Shown here in pieces: positions 39,980 to 49,030 of a DNA stretch of 64,000 bases. The stretch's first letter is position 1. Every line of letters begins with the position of its first letter. The notes under the pieces were generated by a model, which had not been told where the DNA came from, made no database searches, and saw only the letters and a list, made by a program, of their open reading frames with translations. The translations under genes and the position numbers were made by a program. Source of the DNA: Streptomyces sp. CC208A (GTDB taxonomy: Bacteria > Actinomycetota > Actinomycetes > Streptomycetales > Streptomycetaceae); the NCBI RefSeq assembly GCF_030010625.1, contig NZ_JASCXN010000018.1, forward strand, positions 1 through 64,000, in the 5' to 3' direction.

Positions 39980-41011
39980 ATGCCCGCTACGCCCGAGGTT
40001 CGTGACCAGTCGGATTCCTACGCGCTGCTCAATCTCATCCAGGGTGCGGTCATCACCCAGGCCCTTTCCGTCGCGGCCAGGCTCGGTGTCGCGGACGTCC
40101 TCGCCGACGGCCCGCTCGCGGTCGAGGAGATCGGCAAGCGCGTCGGCGCCGACGCCAAGTCGGTCCGCCGCCTGCTGCGCGCCCTCGCCGGCCACGGCGT
40201 CTTCGCGGTCCGCGAGGACGGCTCCTTCGAGAACACCGCCCTCTCCGACAAGCTTCGCGAGGACGCCCCGGACACCATGCGCGGCTTCGCCGTGCTCATG
40301 AGCCACCCCTTCCTGCACGAGGAGTGGGGCCACCTCTTCACGACCGTCGAGACCGGCGAGCCGAACCTGCCCAAGCTGCGCGGCATGGGTGCCCTGGACT
40401 TCTTCCACGCCAACCCCGAGTACGCGCAGGTCTTCTTCCACGCCTTCGGCGGCCTCTCCGAGTCCGAGACCGCCCCGCTCGTGGAGGCGTACGACTTCTC
40501 GCAGTTCGACACCGTCGTCGACGTCGTCGCCGGCCGCGGCAACCTGCTCGCGGGCATCCTCCAGAAGGCGCCGAACGTCAAGGGCGTCCTGTACGACTCC
40601 GAGGTCGCGACCGTCGACTCCCAGGCGTACTTCGAGGCCGCCGGCGTCGCGGACCGCTTCACCATCGAGCACGGCGGCTACCTCGACAAGCTGCCCTCGG
40701 GCGGCGACGCGTACCTCTTCAAGCACATCATCCACGACTTCTCCGAGGAAGACGCGATCACGGCGCTGAAGAACGCCCGTGAGGCGATGGGCCCCGACGG
40801 CAAGCTGCTCGTCATGGAGTACGTCCTCCCGGAGGGCAACGACCACCACCTCGGCCAGGCCATCGACCTCTGGCTGATGCTGATGCTGGGCGCCCAGGAG
40901 CGCACGCTCGACGAGTACCGCGAGCTGTTCGCGAAGGCCGGCTTCACCCTCACCCGCGCCGTCCCCACCTCCGCGCCGATCTCCATCATCGAGGCCGTCC
41001 CCACCGTCTGA
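39980..41011 (+). CDS. SAM-dependent O-methyltransferase-fold protein (DnrK/TcmN-like)
   Basis: The 343-residue protein has an N-terminal dimerisation/winged-helix part (ALLNLIQGAVITQALSVAARLGVADVLADGPLAVEEIGKRVGADAKSVRRLLRALAGHGVF) and a C-terminal methyltransferase fold with HIIHDFSEEDAITALKNAREAMGPDGKLLVMEYVLP. The SAM loop reads DVVAGRGN where DVGGGxG is usual. Close relatives include methyltransferases and the RdmB-type hydroxylases that evolved from them, so non-methylating chemistry is possible. AAAGGAAAG precedes the ATG. It is the first gene of a plus-strand operon to 47070. Confidence 0.88.
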   Translation: MPATPEVRDQSDSYALLNLIQGAVITQALSVAARLGVADVLADGPLAVEEIGKRVGADAKSVRRLLRALAGHGVFAVREDGSFENTALSDKLREDAPDTMRGFAVLMSHPFLHEEWGHLFTTVETGEPNLPKLRGMGALDFFHANPEYAQVFFHAFGGLSESETAPLVEAYDFSQFDTVVDVVAGRGNLLAGILQKAPNVKGVLYDSEVATVDSQAYFEAAGVADRFTIEHGGYLDKLPSGGDAYLFKHIIHDFSEEDAITALKNAREAMGPDGKLLVMEYVLPEGNDHHLGQAIDLWLMLMLGAQERTLDEYRELFAKAGFTLTRAVPTSAPISIIEAVPTV

Positions 41012-41103
41012 GGCCGATCCGGCCGAGCCGGTCCGTCCGGACGTGACGCCGGCTCCCCCCCCCTCTCTCCCCCCGCAGAATTCGAGGCTCAGGACAGGAA
41101 GTC

Positions 41104-42585
41104 ATGAATACCGATGTCATAGTTATCGGGGCAGGGCCCGCGGGGCTGACGCTCGCGGCCGAGCTCCGCCTCGGCGGCGCCGACGTCGTCGTCTTCGAGC
41201 AGCGGACCGAGCGGAGCTGGGAGTCGCGCGGTATCGGCTTCACCGCCCGCGCCACCGAGATGTTCGAGCAGCGCGGCCTCCTCGAACGCCTGAAGAACAC
41301 CGAGATCACCCGCCAGGGCCACTTCGGCGGCATCCCGATCGACTACGGGATCCTGGAGGGCTCGCACTTCGGTGTGCGCGGCGCGCCCCAGTACAAGATC
41401 GAGGAGATGCTGGAGGACCGGGCCGTCGAGCTCGGTGCCGTCCTGCGCCGCGGCTACGAGTTCACCGGTCTGGCCGAGAACGCCGACGGCGTGACCGTGA
41501 CCGTGAACGGCCCCGAGGGGGCCGAGGAGCACTCCGCCCGCTACCTGGTGGGCTGCGACGGCGGCAGGAGCGCCGTCCGGCGCCTGGCGGGCTTCGAGTT
41601 CGCCGGCTCCGACGCCACCCGCGAGATGTACCTCGCGGACGTCAGGGGCGTCGACATCAAGCCCCGCATGATCGGCGAACTCTTCCCCAACGGCATGGTC
41701 ATGGCCGCGCCGCTGGAGGAGGGCTACACCCGGATCATCGTCTGCGAGAACGGCACCCCGCCGGACCGCGCCGAGGTCACCTTCGCGCAGGTCGCGGACG
41801 CCTGGCAGCGGCTGACCGGCGACTCCATCCACCACGGCGAGGCGCGCTGGGTGAGCAGCTTCACCGACGCCACCCGTCAGGCCACCGAGTACCGGCGCGG
41901 CCGGGTGCTGCTCGCCGGCGACGCCGCGCACATCCACCTGCCGGCCGGCGGCCAGGGCCTCAGCGTCGGTGTGCAGGACGCCTACAACCTCGGCTGGAAG
42001 CTGGCGGCGACGGTCGGGGGCCGCGCTCCGGAGGGACTGCTCGACACGTACCACTCCGAGCGGCACCCGGTGGGCGCCCGCGTCCTGCGGGGCACGCTCG
42101 CCCAGGGGATGCTCAACCTCACCGGCAGCTCGGTGCAGCCGCTGCGGACCGTCATGGCCGAGCTCTTCGCGATCCCGGCGGCGGCCCGGCACATCGCCGG
42201 CATGGTCAGCGGCTTCGACATCGTGTACGAGGTCGGCGACGGCGCCGAGGGGGCCGGCCACCCGCTGCTCGGCGGCCGGATGGCCGACCGCGAGCTGGAG
42301 CTCGCCGACGGCGGCACCGACCGGATCGCCCGGCTGCTGCATCCGGCCCGTGGCGTCCTGATCACGGCGGACGCGACCGGCGCCACGGCCGCGACGGCCG
42401 CCGGCTGGTCCGACCGGGTCGACGTGGTCCGTGTCAGGACCTTCCCCGCCGGACCGGAGGAGGGCGGGGCCGCGACGGAGTCGGTGCTCATCCGCCCGGA
42501 CGGCTACATCGCCTGGACCGCTCCGGCCGGAGGCGGCCTTGAGGCCGCGCTGCGGCGCTGGTTCGGCGAGGCCACGGCTGCCTGA
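41104..42585 (+). CDS. Angucycline-type FAD monooxygenase
   Basis: The 493-residue class A flavin hydroxylase has DVIVIGAGPAGLTLAAELRLGGADVVVFEQR, YLVGCDGGRSAVRRLAGF and RVLLAGDAAHIHLPAGGQGLSVGVQDAYNLGWKLAATVGG, with a full C-terminal thioredoxin-like domain. This is the standard form of PgaE/JadH/AlpG-like enzymes that hydroxylate and dehydrate angucycline rings. AGGACAGGAAGTC precedes the ATG. It is followed by the cyclase gene and two more flavin hydroxylase genes in one operon. Confidence 0.92.
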   Translation: MNTDVIVIGAGPAGLTLAAELRLGGADVVVFEQRTERSWESRGIGFTARATEMFEQRGLLERLKNTEITRQGHFGGIPIDYGILEGSHFGVRGAPQYKIEEMLEDRAVELGAVLRRGYEFTGLAENADGVTVTVNGPEGAEEHSARYLVGCDGGRSAVRRLAGFEFAGSDATREMYLADVRGVDIKPRMIGELFPNGMVMAAPLEEGYTRIIVCENGTPPDRAEVTFAQVADAWQRLTGDSIHHGEARWVSSFTDATRQATEYRRGRVLLAGDAAHIHLPAGGQGLSVGVQDAYNLGWKLAATVGGRAPEGLLDTYHSERHPVGARVLRGTLAQGMLNLTGSSVQPLRTVMAELFAIPAAARHIAGMVSGFDIVYEVGDGAEGAGHPLLGGRMADRELELADGGTDRIARLLHPARGVLITADATGATAATAAGWSDRVDVVRVRTFPAGPEEGGAATESVLIRPDGYIAWTAPAGGGLEAALRRWFGEATAA

Positions 42586-42628
42586 GGCAGGCCACGGGCC
42601 GCCCCGCTACTTCTGAGGAGACACACAC

Positions 42629-43585
42629 GTGACCGAGCACGAGATCCACCGTACCGAGCACACGATCGACGTCGACGCCCCCGCCGAACTGGTGTACGCA
42701 CTGGTCGCCGACGTCACCCGTTGGCCCGAGACCTTCCCGCCCACCGTCCACGCCGAGGTCGTCGAGCGCACGGGCGGATCCGAGCTGATCCGGCTCTGGG
42801 CGACCGCCAACGGCACCGCCAAGACCTGGACCTCCCGGCGCGAACACGACGCCGCGAAGCTGACGGTGACGTTCCGTCAGGAACGCTCGCAGCACCCCGT
42901 AGGCGGCATGGGCGGCGCCTGGGTGGTCGAGCCCCTCACCGAGACCACCTCCCGGGTCCGCCTCCTGCACGACTTCCACGCCGCCACCGACGACCCCGCC
43001 GACCTGGAGTGGATCCGCCAGGCCGTCGACCGCAACAGCGGCTCCGAACTCCAGGCACTCAAGGCGAGCGCCGAGGCCACCGGCACCGACCGGCTCATCA
43101 CCTTCGAGGACACCGTCCACGTCGACGGCCGGGGCAAGGACGTCTACGACTTCCTCAACGAGGCCCAGCTCTGGCAGGAGCGCCTGCCGCACGTCGGCCG
43201 CGTCCAGCTGGACGAGGACGAGCCCGGCCTCCAGATCCTGGAGATGGACACCCGGGCCAAGGACGGCAGCACCCACACGACCCGCTCCGTCCGTGTCTGC
43301 ACCCCGGCCACGACGATCGTCTACAAGCAGGTCGTCCTGCCCGCCCTCATGACCCTGCACACCGGCCGCTGGCTCATCGAGGAGCGTGACGGCGGCGTCG
43401 CCGTCACCTCCCGCCACACCGTGCGCATCAACACCGAGAACATCACCAAGGTCCTCGGCGCCGACGCCACCGTCGAGACCGCCGCCGCGTTCGTCCAGAG
43501 CGCGCTCAGCACCAACAGCCTCGCCACCCTCGGCCTCGCCAAGGCCCACGCCGAGGCCCTCGCCGGCGGAGGCGCGGAGTCATGA
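42629..43585 (+). CDS. Didomain aromatase/cyclase
   Basis: The 318-residue protein has two START/SRPBCC domains (about 1-150 and 160-318), as in ActVII/UrdL/PgaL: HTIDVDAPAELVYALVADVTRWPETFPPTVHAEVVER, and ITFEDTVHVDGRGKDVYDFLNEAQLWQERLPHVGRVQLDEDE. Didomain ARO/CYC enzymes aromatise the first ring of C-9-reduced polyketides, in line with the KR at 38976. GTG 42629 has TGAGGAGA upstream. Its stop overlaps the next ATG by four bases. Confidence 0.95.
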   Translation: MTEHEIHRTEHTIDVDAPAELVYALVADVTRWPETFPPTVHAEVVERTGGSELIRLWATANGTAKTWTSRREHDAAKLTVTFRQERSQHPVGGMGGAWVVEPLTETTSRVRLLHDFHAATDDPADLEWIRQAVDRNSGSELQALKASAEATGTDRLITFEDTVHVDGRGKDVYDFLNEAQLWQERLPHVGRVQLDEDEPGLQILEMDTRAKDGSTHTTRSVRVCTPATTIVYKQVVLPALMTLHTGRWLIEERDGGVAVTSRHTVRINTENITKVLGADATVETAAAFVQSALSTNSLATLGLAKAHAEALAGGGAES

Positions 43586-44772
43586 CCCCGACCCGGGCGG
43601 ACGTGCCGGTCGTCATCGTCGGCGCGGGCCCCGTCGGGCTCCTGCTCGCCTGCGAACTGGGACGGGCCCGGGTCCCGGTGGTCCAGGTGGAGAAGCTGGC
43701 CCGGCCGATGACCGAGTCGCGCGCCAGCCAGCTCTCCACGCGGACCGCCGAGCTGCTCCACGAGCGCGGCTTCGAGGACCTCCTCGCCGAGGCCACGCAC
43801 GAACCCCGTACACACTTCGGCGGCCTCGGCTTCGCGCTGACCCCGGTGGACAGCCCGTACGCCGGGAACTGGAAGGTCCCCCAGTACCGCACCGAGGCCG
43901 CCCTCGGCGCCCGCGCCGCGGAACTGGGCGTCGAGACCCTCCGCTCCCACGAACTGACGGGACTCACCGAGCGGCCGGACCACGTCCTCTGCCGGACCCA
44001 GGGCCCCGAAGGGCCGCTGGAGTTCCGCGCGGCATACGTGGTCGGCTGCGACGGAGCCCACAGCACCGTCCGCCGGCTCGCCCGCATCCCGGTGACCGCC
44101 ACCCCGGCCACCAGGGAACTGCTGCGCGCCGACGTCCGAGGGCTCACCGTCCGCGAGCGGCGCTTCGAGCGGCTCGCCGACGGCTTCGCCGTGGCCAACA
44201 CCCGCGACGGAGTCACCCGGATCATGGTCCACGCCTTCGGCGGGCCCGTGCCCGCCCGCACCGGCCCGCCCCGCTTCACCGAAGTCGTCGACGCCTGGCG
44301 GCACGTCACCGGAGAGGACATCTCCGGCGGCGCCCCGCTCTGGCTCGACGCCTTCGACAACGCCAGGGGACAGGCCACCGAGTACCGGCGTGGCCGGGTC
44401 CTGCTGGCCGGCGACGCCGCCCACTGGCATCTGCCGGTCGGCGGCCAGGCCCTCAACACCGGACTTCAGGACGCGGTCGACCTGGGCCCGAAACTCGCCG
44501 AGACCGTACGCGGCACGGCCGCGCCCGGACTCCTCGACAGCTACCACGAGGTGCGGCACCCCGCCGCCGCCCGGGTCCTCGACCACGTCGCGGCCCAGGA
44601 ACGCCTGATGCTCGGCGGCCCGGAGACCGAACCGCTGCGCGCGGTCCTCTCCGAGCTGATCGGCCTCCCCGGGGTCCGCGCCCATCTGACCTCGGTGGCG
44701 AGCAACCTCGACGACCGGCTCCCGGCACACACGACACCCATGGAAGGCAGGAACGACAGTGCAGGACTTTGA
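43582..44772 (+). CDS. Short FAD monooxygenase lacking the C-terminal domain
   Basis: The 396-residue protein has VVIVGAGPVGLLLACELGRARVPVVQVEKL, YVVGCDGAHSTVRRLARI and RVLLAGDAAHWHLPVGGQALNTGLQDAVDLGPKLAETV. It stops about 90 residues earlier than its neighbours, without the thioredoxin-like C-terminal domain, and its 3' end runs 14 bases into the next gene, whose GTG is at 44759. The catalytic FAD and substrate domains are complete, so it may work, but truncation during duplication is also possible. The start overlaps the cyclase stop (ATGA). Confidence 0.85.
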   Translation: MTPTRADVPVVIVGAGPVGLLLACELGRARVPVVQVEKLARPMTESRASQLSTRTAELLHERGFEDLLAEATHEPRTHFGGLGFALTPVDSPYAGNWKVPQYRTEAALGARAAELGVETLRSHELTGLTERPDHVLCRTQGPEGPLEFRAAYVVGCDGAHSTVRRLARIPVTATPATRELLRADVRGLTVRERRFERLADGFAVANTRDGVTRIMVHAFGGPVPARTGPPRFTEVVDAWRHVTGEDISGGAPLWLDAFDNARGQATEYRRGRVLLAGDAAHWHLPVGGQALNTGLQDAVDLGPKLAETVRGTAAPGLLDSYHEVRHPAAARVLDHVAAQERLMLGGPETEPLRAVLSELIGLPGVRAHLTSVASNLDDRLPAHTTPMEGRNDSAGL

Positions 44773-46237
44773 CACCGACGTGATCATCGTGGGGGCCGGC
44801 CCCACCGGACTCATGCTCGCCGGCGAACTCCGCCTCGCCGGCGTCGAGGCCCTCGTCCTCGAACGGCTCGCCCAGCCGATGCGCCAGTCGCGCGCCCTCG
44901 GCTTCTCCGCCCGCACCATGGAGGAGTTCGGCCAGCGCGGTCTCCTGGAGTCCTTCGGCGAGATGGGCGTCATCCCGGTCGGCCACTTCGGCGGCATGCC
45001 GCTCGACTACACCATCCTGCCCGGCGGCAACTTCGGCGTACGCGGCGTCCCGCAGGCCTTCACCGAGGCCAACCTCACCAAGTGGGCCACCGGCCTCGGC
45101 GCCGAGATCCGCCGCGGCTGGGAGGTCACCGGTCTCGCCGACGACTCCGAGGGCGTCGAGGTCACCGCCGACACCCCCGAGGGCCCGCGCACCCTCCGCG
45201 CCCGCTACCTGGTCGGCGCCGACGGCTCCCGCAGCATCGTCCGCAAGCTGTCCGGCATCGACTTCCCCGGCACCGAGGCCACCATCGAGATGCTGATGGC
45301 CGACGTCACCGACGTCCAGGTGCGGCTGCGCCCCACCGGCGAGCTGGGCGACACCGGCATGGTCGTCGTCCTCCCGGTCGGCCCCAACACCACGCGCGTC
45401 GTCTGCTACGAGCGAGGCGCGGGCGTCCGCCCGACCTCCGAGCCGCCGACCTTCCAGGAGGTCGCCGACTCCTTCAAGCGGGTCACCGGGGACGACATCT
45501 CCGGCGGCAACGCCGTCTGGCTCAGCTACTTCACCGACTCCAGCCGGCAGGCCGCCGCCTACCGCAAGGGCCGCGTCTTCCTCGCCGGCGACTCGGCGCA
45601 CATCCACATGCCGATCGGCGCCCAGGGCATCAGCGCCGGCCTCGGCGACGCCGTCAACCTCGGCTGGAAGCTCGCCGCCACCCTCAAGGGCCACGCCCCC
45701 GAGGGCCTGCTCGACACGTACGACACCGAGCGCCGCCCGGTCGCCGCCCGCATCATCGCCAACACGCTCGCCCAGCGCAGCCTGTACCTCGGCGGCCCCG
45801 AGATGGACCCGATGCGCGCCGTCTTCGCCGAACTCCTCGCCCACGAGGACGTCCGCAAGCACCTCGTCGGCCTCGTCACCGGCTTCGACATCACGTACGA
45901 CGCCGGGGCCGGTGAGCACCCGCTGCTCGGCCGCCGTCTTCCGGACTTCGCCTTCACGGGCGAGGACGGCGAGACGACCGCCTACAAGACCCTGCACGCC
46001 GGGCGCCCGGTCCTGCTCGACCTGACCGGTGACTCCGCCCTCGCCGAGGCCGCCGCGCCGTGGGCCGACCGCGTCGACGTCGTCACCGCCGCGGTCCGCC
46101 CCGAGGGGCCGCTCGCCGAGGTGGACGCGGTCCTCGTCCGCCCCGACGGCTACACCGCCTGGATCGCCGACCAGGCCGGCGCCGAGGGCCTCGTGGACGC
46201 GCTGAACCGCTGGTTCGGCGCCGCCTCCCAGAACTGA
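44759..46237 (+). CDS. Angucycline-type FAD monooxygenase
   Basis: The 492-residue class A flavin hydroxylase has DVIIVGAGPTGLMLAGELRLAGVEALVLERL, YLVGADGSRSIVRKLSGIDF and RVFLAGDSAHIHMPIGAQGISAGLGDAVNLGWKLAATLKG, with a complete C-terminal domain. It belongs with the enzymes that hydroxylate and oxidise angucycline rings before ring opening. Being next to the ABM-type oxygenase gene mirrors JadH/JadG and GilOI/GilOII gene pairs. The GTG start lies within the end of the previous gene. Confidence 0.92.
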   Translation: MQDFDTDVIIVGAGPTGLMLAGELRLAGVEALVLERLAQPMRQSRALGFSARTMEEFGQRGLLESFGEMGVIPVGHFGGMPLDYTILPGGNFGVRGVPQAFTEANLTKWATGLGAEIRRGWEVTGLADDSEGVEVTADTPEGPRTLRARYLVGADGSRSIVRKLSGIDFPGTEATIEMLMADVTDVQVRLRPTGELGDTGMVVVLPVGPNTTRVVCYERGAGVRPTSEPPTFQEVADSFKRVTGDDISGGNAVWLSYFTDSSRQAAAYRKGRVFLAGDSAHIHMPIGAQGISAGLGDAVNLGWKLAATLKGHAPEGLLDTYDTERRPVAARIIANTLAQRSLYLGGPEMDPMRAVFAELLAHEDVRKHLVGLVTGFDITYDAGAGEHPLLGRRLPDFAFTGEDGETTAYKTLHAGRPVLLDLTGDSALAEAAAPWADRVDVVTAAVRPEGPLAEVDAVLVRPDGYTAWIADQAGAEGLVDALNRWFGAASQN

Positions 46238-46246
46238 GCGACAGCC

Positions 46247-46273
46247 GGCGCCCCGCCCTCCCGGCGGGGCGCC
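46247..46273. other. Small hairpin between operon genes
   Basis: An 11-bp perfect inverted repeat (46247-46257 with 46263-46273) lies between the flavin hydroxylase and ABM oxygenase genes. It may cause partial termination or stabilise the 3' end of the message. Confidence 0.45.
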
Positions 46274-46311
46274 GCCCCCTCTTCCGTAGACCCCGTTCCC
46301 AAGGAGCAGCA

Positions 46312-47070
46312 ATGCCGATCATCAGCCCCGAGGCCGGCCACCTGACCGTCCTCAACCTCTTCAAGACCGACTCCCGCGACCGCGTCGACACCCTCGTCGA
46401 CGAGATGAAGAAGATCGTGGACGTCGCCGCCTACCCGGGCTGGATCTCCAGCACCGTCCACCGCGGCCGGCAGAACCCGGGCACCGCCAACTTCATCCAG
46501 TGGCGCGGCATGGACGACCTGGAGTCCCGTTACAACGACTCCGAGTTCAAGCACCACACGGTGCCGGTCTTCCGCGAGATCACCACCTACGTCCGCCTGA
46601 TGCAGACCGAGGTCGAGCTGAGCCAGCGCCACCCCGAGTACGGCGACGTCACCGAGATCTCGCCCGAGCGCGACGACTACACGGTCATCGAGATCCTCGG
46701 TGTGAAGCCGAACCAGCAGGGCGCCCTGGTCGACACCCTGGGTGCCGCCCACGAGTGGCTGGTGGACGTCCCCGGCTACCGCTCGCAGAGCATCATGCGC
46801 GGCATCCGCTCCCGCAACCTGGACGGCGGCGAGGGCACCCTGGCCACCGTCGGCACGGACAACGACTTCGTCGTCGTCTACTCGCAGTGGGACGGCAAGG
46901 TCTTCTACGACTCCTTCCGCAACCAGCCCGAGGCCCAGTGGATCCGGGCCCGTGACGCCTACCAGGAGAAGCGGTACGCCCTGACCACCAGCGTCGACTG
47001 GAACGGCTACCAGGCGGTCCACACCCGCTCCGCCGAGCAGCCGGCGGCCGAGGCCGCCGCCGCGGTCTGA
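46312..47070 (+). CDS. Didomain ABM-family oxygenase, candidate B-ring-opening enzyme (JadG/GilOII/AlpJ type)
   Basis: The 252-residue protein has two antibiotic-biosynthesis-monooxygenase-type ferredoxin-like domains: residues about 8-105 (HLTVLNLFKTDSRDRVDTLVDEMKKIVDVAAYPGWISSTVHRGRQNPGTANFIQWRGMDDL) and about 115-225 (YTVIEILGVKPNQQGALVDTLGAAHEWLVDVPGYRSQSIMRGIRS). JadG, GilOII and AlpJ, the oxygenases that open ring B of dehydrorabelomycin-type intermediates, are of this general class. This is the main reason to predict a ring-contracted or rearranged angucycline. AAGGAGCAGCA precedes the ATG. It ends the operon at a strong terminator. Confidence 0.82.
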   Translation: MPIISPEAGHLTVLNLFKTDSRDRVDTLVDEMKKIVDVAAYPGWISSTVHRGRQNPGTANFIQWRGMDDLESRYNDSEFKHHTVPVFREITTYVRLMQTEVELSQRHPEYGDVTEISPERDDYTVIEILGVKPNQQGALVDTLGAAHEWLVDVPGYRSQSIMRGIRSRNLDGGEGTLATVGTDNDFVVVYSQWDGKVFYDSFRNQPEAQWIRARDAYQEKRYALTTSVDWNGYQAVHTRSAEQPAAEAAAAV

Positions 47071-47092
47071 TCCCCGGACCCACCCCCCACAG

Positions 47093-47128
47093 ACGTAGGG
47101 CCCCTGGCGGAAGCCAGGGGCCCTACGT
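47093..47128. terminator. Stem-loop between convergent operons
   Basis: A perfect 16-bp inverted repeat (47093-47108 with 47113-47128, loop GGAA) follows the ABM oxygenase gene and faces the minus-strand operon ending at 47144. Confidence 0.85.
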
Positions 47129-47143
47129 GGTGCTTGCGCCGCC

Positions 47144-49030
47144 TCACCCGGCGATCGTGGCCCAGTGCCACCGCGAGTCGAAGGCGGTGACCTCGATGTC
47201 CGTGCCCTCGGCGACCAGCGCCGCCGCCAGGCTGGTGGCCCCCGCGACGAAGGCGGACGCGCGGTCGGCGGCCAGCAGGTCCTGCTCGTCGAAGGGAAGC
47301 CCCTCGCAGCGCAGCAGCCGGAGGTCCATGAAGCCGTTGAAGCGCCGGCCGAGGACCTCCACCGCCTGCGGGCTGCGGACGGTGAACCGCACCCGGGCCG
47401 CGAGGTGCCCGTTGTGATGCTGGTCGGAGTAGTACGCGATGTCCGGGATCGCCGGCGGGACGAAGTGGTCGCGCGCCGCGATCTCGGGCACCTTCGGCAG
47501 GTTGCCGACCAGGAAGTGCCAGGAGTTGTACTGCATCCGGGAGGAGATCGCCCAGGCGGTGTCGGCCAGCCGGGAAGCCGAACCGCCGAAGAGCCGCTCC
47601 GCCTCCTCCGAGGGCACCACACAGCAGAAGAAGTGCGGGATCTCCCACGCGGCGATCGTCGGGTACGCCTCCGCGCGCAGCGCCTCGATCAGCGCCGGGA
47701 GCGACCGCATGCCGCGGCTCATCGCGAAGTCCGCGTCGAAGACGACCGTGGCGGCCGCCACCGTCTCGTACACCAGCGACTCCAGGCCGGAGCCGAAGTC
47801 GCCGTGCGGTTCCGCCAGCCAGCCGGGGGAGCCCTCCAGGGCCGCGGACAGCTCCGCGAACGTGGCGCCGGAGACCGGCAGACGCTCGCTCAGCCGGGCG
47901 CACAACGCGGCCTCCAGCCGCGCCGCGTCGTCCTTCACGGGGCCCGAGACCCGCTCGATCTTGTGCATCAGCGGCCCGTGGATCTCCCGGTAGAGCTTGA
48001 CCGAGGAGCCCATCAGCTCACGGCGGCGGGCGGCCAGCGCGTCGGCCAGTTCGCCGAGGGCGAGGACGCTGTGCGCGGCCGGGGCCGGCACCGGGGGCAG
48101 CTCGGGCGCCGCGGCGTTGTACGCGGTGCGCGCGCGCTCCAGGAGGAGCGCCACGTGGTCGAGCGTCAGCTGGGTCCCGTTGGCCTCCTCGATCCGGGCG
48201 TACCCGGCCGAGCGGACGAGCAGCGTCAGGCAGACGACGAACAGGACGTCGCTGTCCGCCCACAGCTCCAGCGGGATCGTGCGCAGGCTGCTCAGCACGC
48301 AGTCGGGATGTCCCGGACGCAGTGTCTTGCCGGTGAGGTTGTTCTGGTCGCGGAAGTTCGTGTACCGCCGCTCGCCGGCGTACAGGACGAACGGCGCCGT
48401 CCGCAGCGCAGCCTCCGTCAGCTGCTCCAGGACCTCGCGCCGGCCCTCGGCGCCGGCCGCGAGCAGCCAGTTGCGGCAGTCGCGCACGGAGGCGTACCAG
48501 CGGTCGGTGGCGAGGGCCAGCTCGACCTGGTAGTCGGCGAGATCCTCGGCGGACCACGGCACCCGCAGGACGCCGTCGACCAGTTCGGCCCCGCCGCTCA
48601 GCGGGCCCTCCGACGGGACCCGGAACAGGATGCGGCCGCTGCGGTCGAGGCCGATCTCGCCGAGGAACGCGGTGTCCGCGCCCTCGGGCCGGTCGGCGGC
48701 CCTGCCGTCCTTCCGCCAGTTCCGGCCGGCGAGCACCTTGAGCGCGGCCTCCGCCTTCACGGGCAGCGCCCGCAGCTGGATGTCGGCCGGGACGTGCCCG
48801 CCGAGCGTGAGGAGGGTGTCGACGGCGGTGCCGAGGTCGGGGGCGTCGACCGCCTGTCGCCAGGTCCTGCGGAGCAGTTCCGGGAACCCGGCGTCCTTCT
48901 CGCCCGGCTGCTCGGGCCTCTCCGCGACCCCGGCGGCGCTGCCGAGTCTGCTCGGGCGGCGGCTCCGGCGGGCCTTGGCCATCGCGGCCCGCCGGTCGAG
49001 CGTCCGGTCCGGCTCGGTGGGGATGGTCAT
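47144..49030 (-). CDS. Large uncharacterised protein of the nitrogen-transfer operon
   Basis: I cannot assign this 628-residue protein to a biochemical family. It starts at ATG 49030, which overlaps the ferredoxin stop (ATGA), and has a basic N-terminus (AMAKARRSRRPSRLGS), a helical centre and a C-terminal part with WEIPHFFCCVVPSEEAERLFGG, SSRMQYNSWHFLVGNLP and AYYSDQHHNGHLAARVRF. No signal peptide or membrane segments are seen. Kinamycin- and lomaiviticin-type clusters also contain a large protein of unknown role beside a ferredoxin and GS-like enzyme, so it may transfer or oxidise the hydrazine nitrogen with the ferredoxin as electron donor. That is inference from context. Confidence 0.8.
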   Translation of the reverse strand: MTIPTEPDRTLDRRAAMAKARRSRRPSRLGSAAGVAERPEQPGEKDAGFPELLRRTWRQAVDAPDLGTAVDTLLTLGGHVPADIQLRALPVKAEAALKVLAGRNWRKDGRAADRPEGADTAFLGEIGLDRSGRILFRVPSEGPLSGGAELVDGVLRVPWSAEDLADYQVELALATDRWYASVRDCRNWLLAAGAEGRREVLEQLTEAALRTAPFVLYAGERRYTNFRDQNNLTGKTLRPGHPDCVLSSLRTIPLELWADSDVLFVVCLTLLVRSAGYARIEEANGTQLTLDHVALLLERARTAYNAAAPELPPVPAPAAHSVLALGELADALAARRRELMGSSVKLYREIHGPLMHKIERVSGPVKDDAARLEAALCARLSERLPVSGATFAELSAALEGSPGWLAEPHGDFGSGLESLVYETVAAATVVFDADFAMSRGMRSLPALIEALRAEAYPTIAAWEIPHFFCCVVPSEEAERLFGGSASRLADTAWAISSRMQYNSWHFLVGNLPKVPEIAARDHFVPPAIPDIAYYSDQHHNGHLAARVRFTVRSPQAVEVLGRRFNGFMDLRLLRCEGLPFDEQDLLAADRASAFVAGATSLAAALVAEGTDIEVTAFDSRWHWATIAG

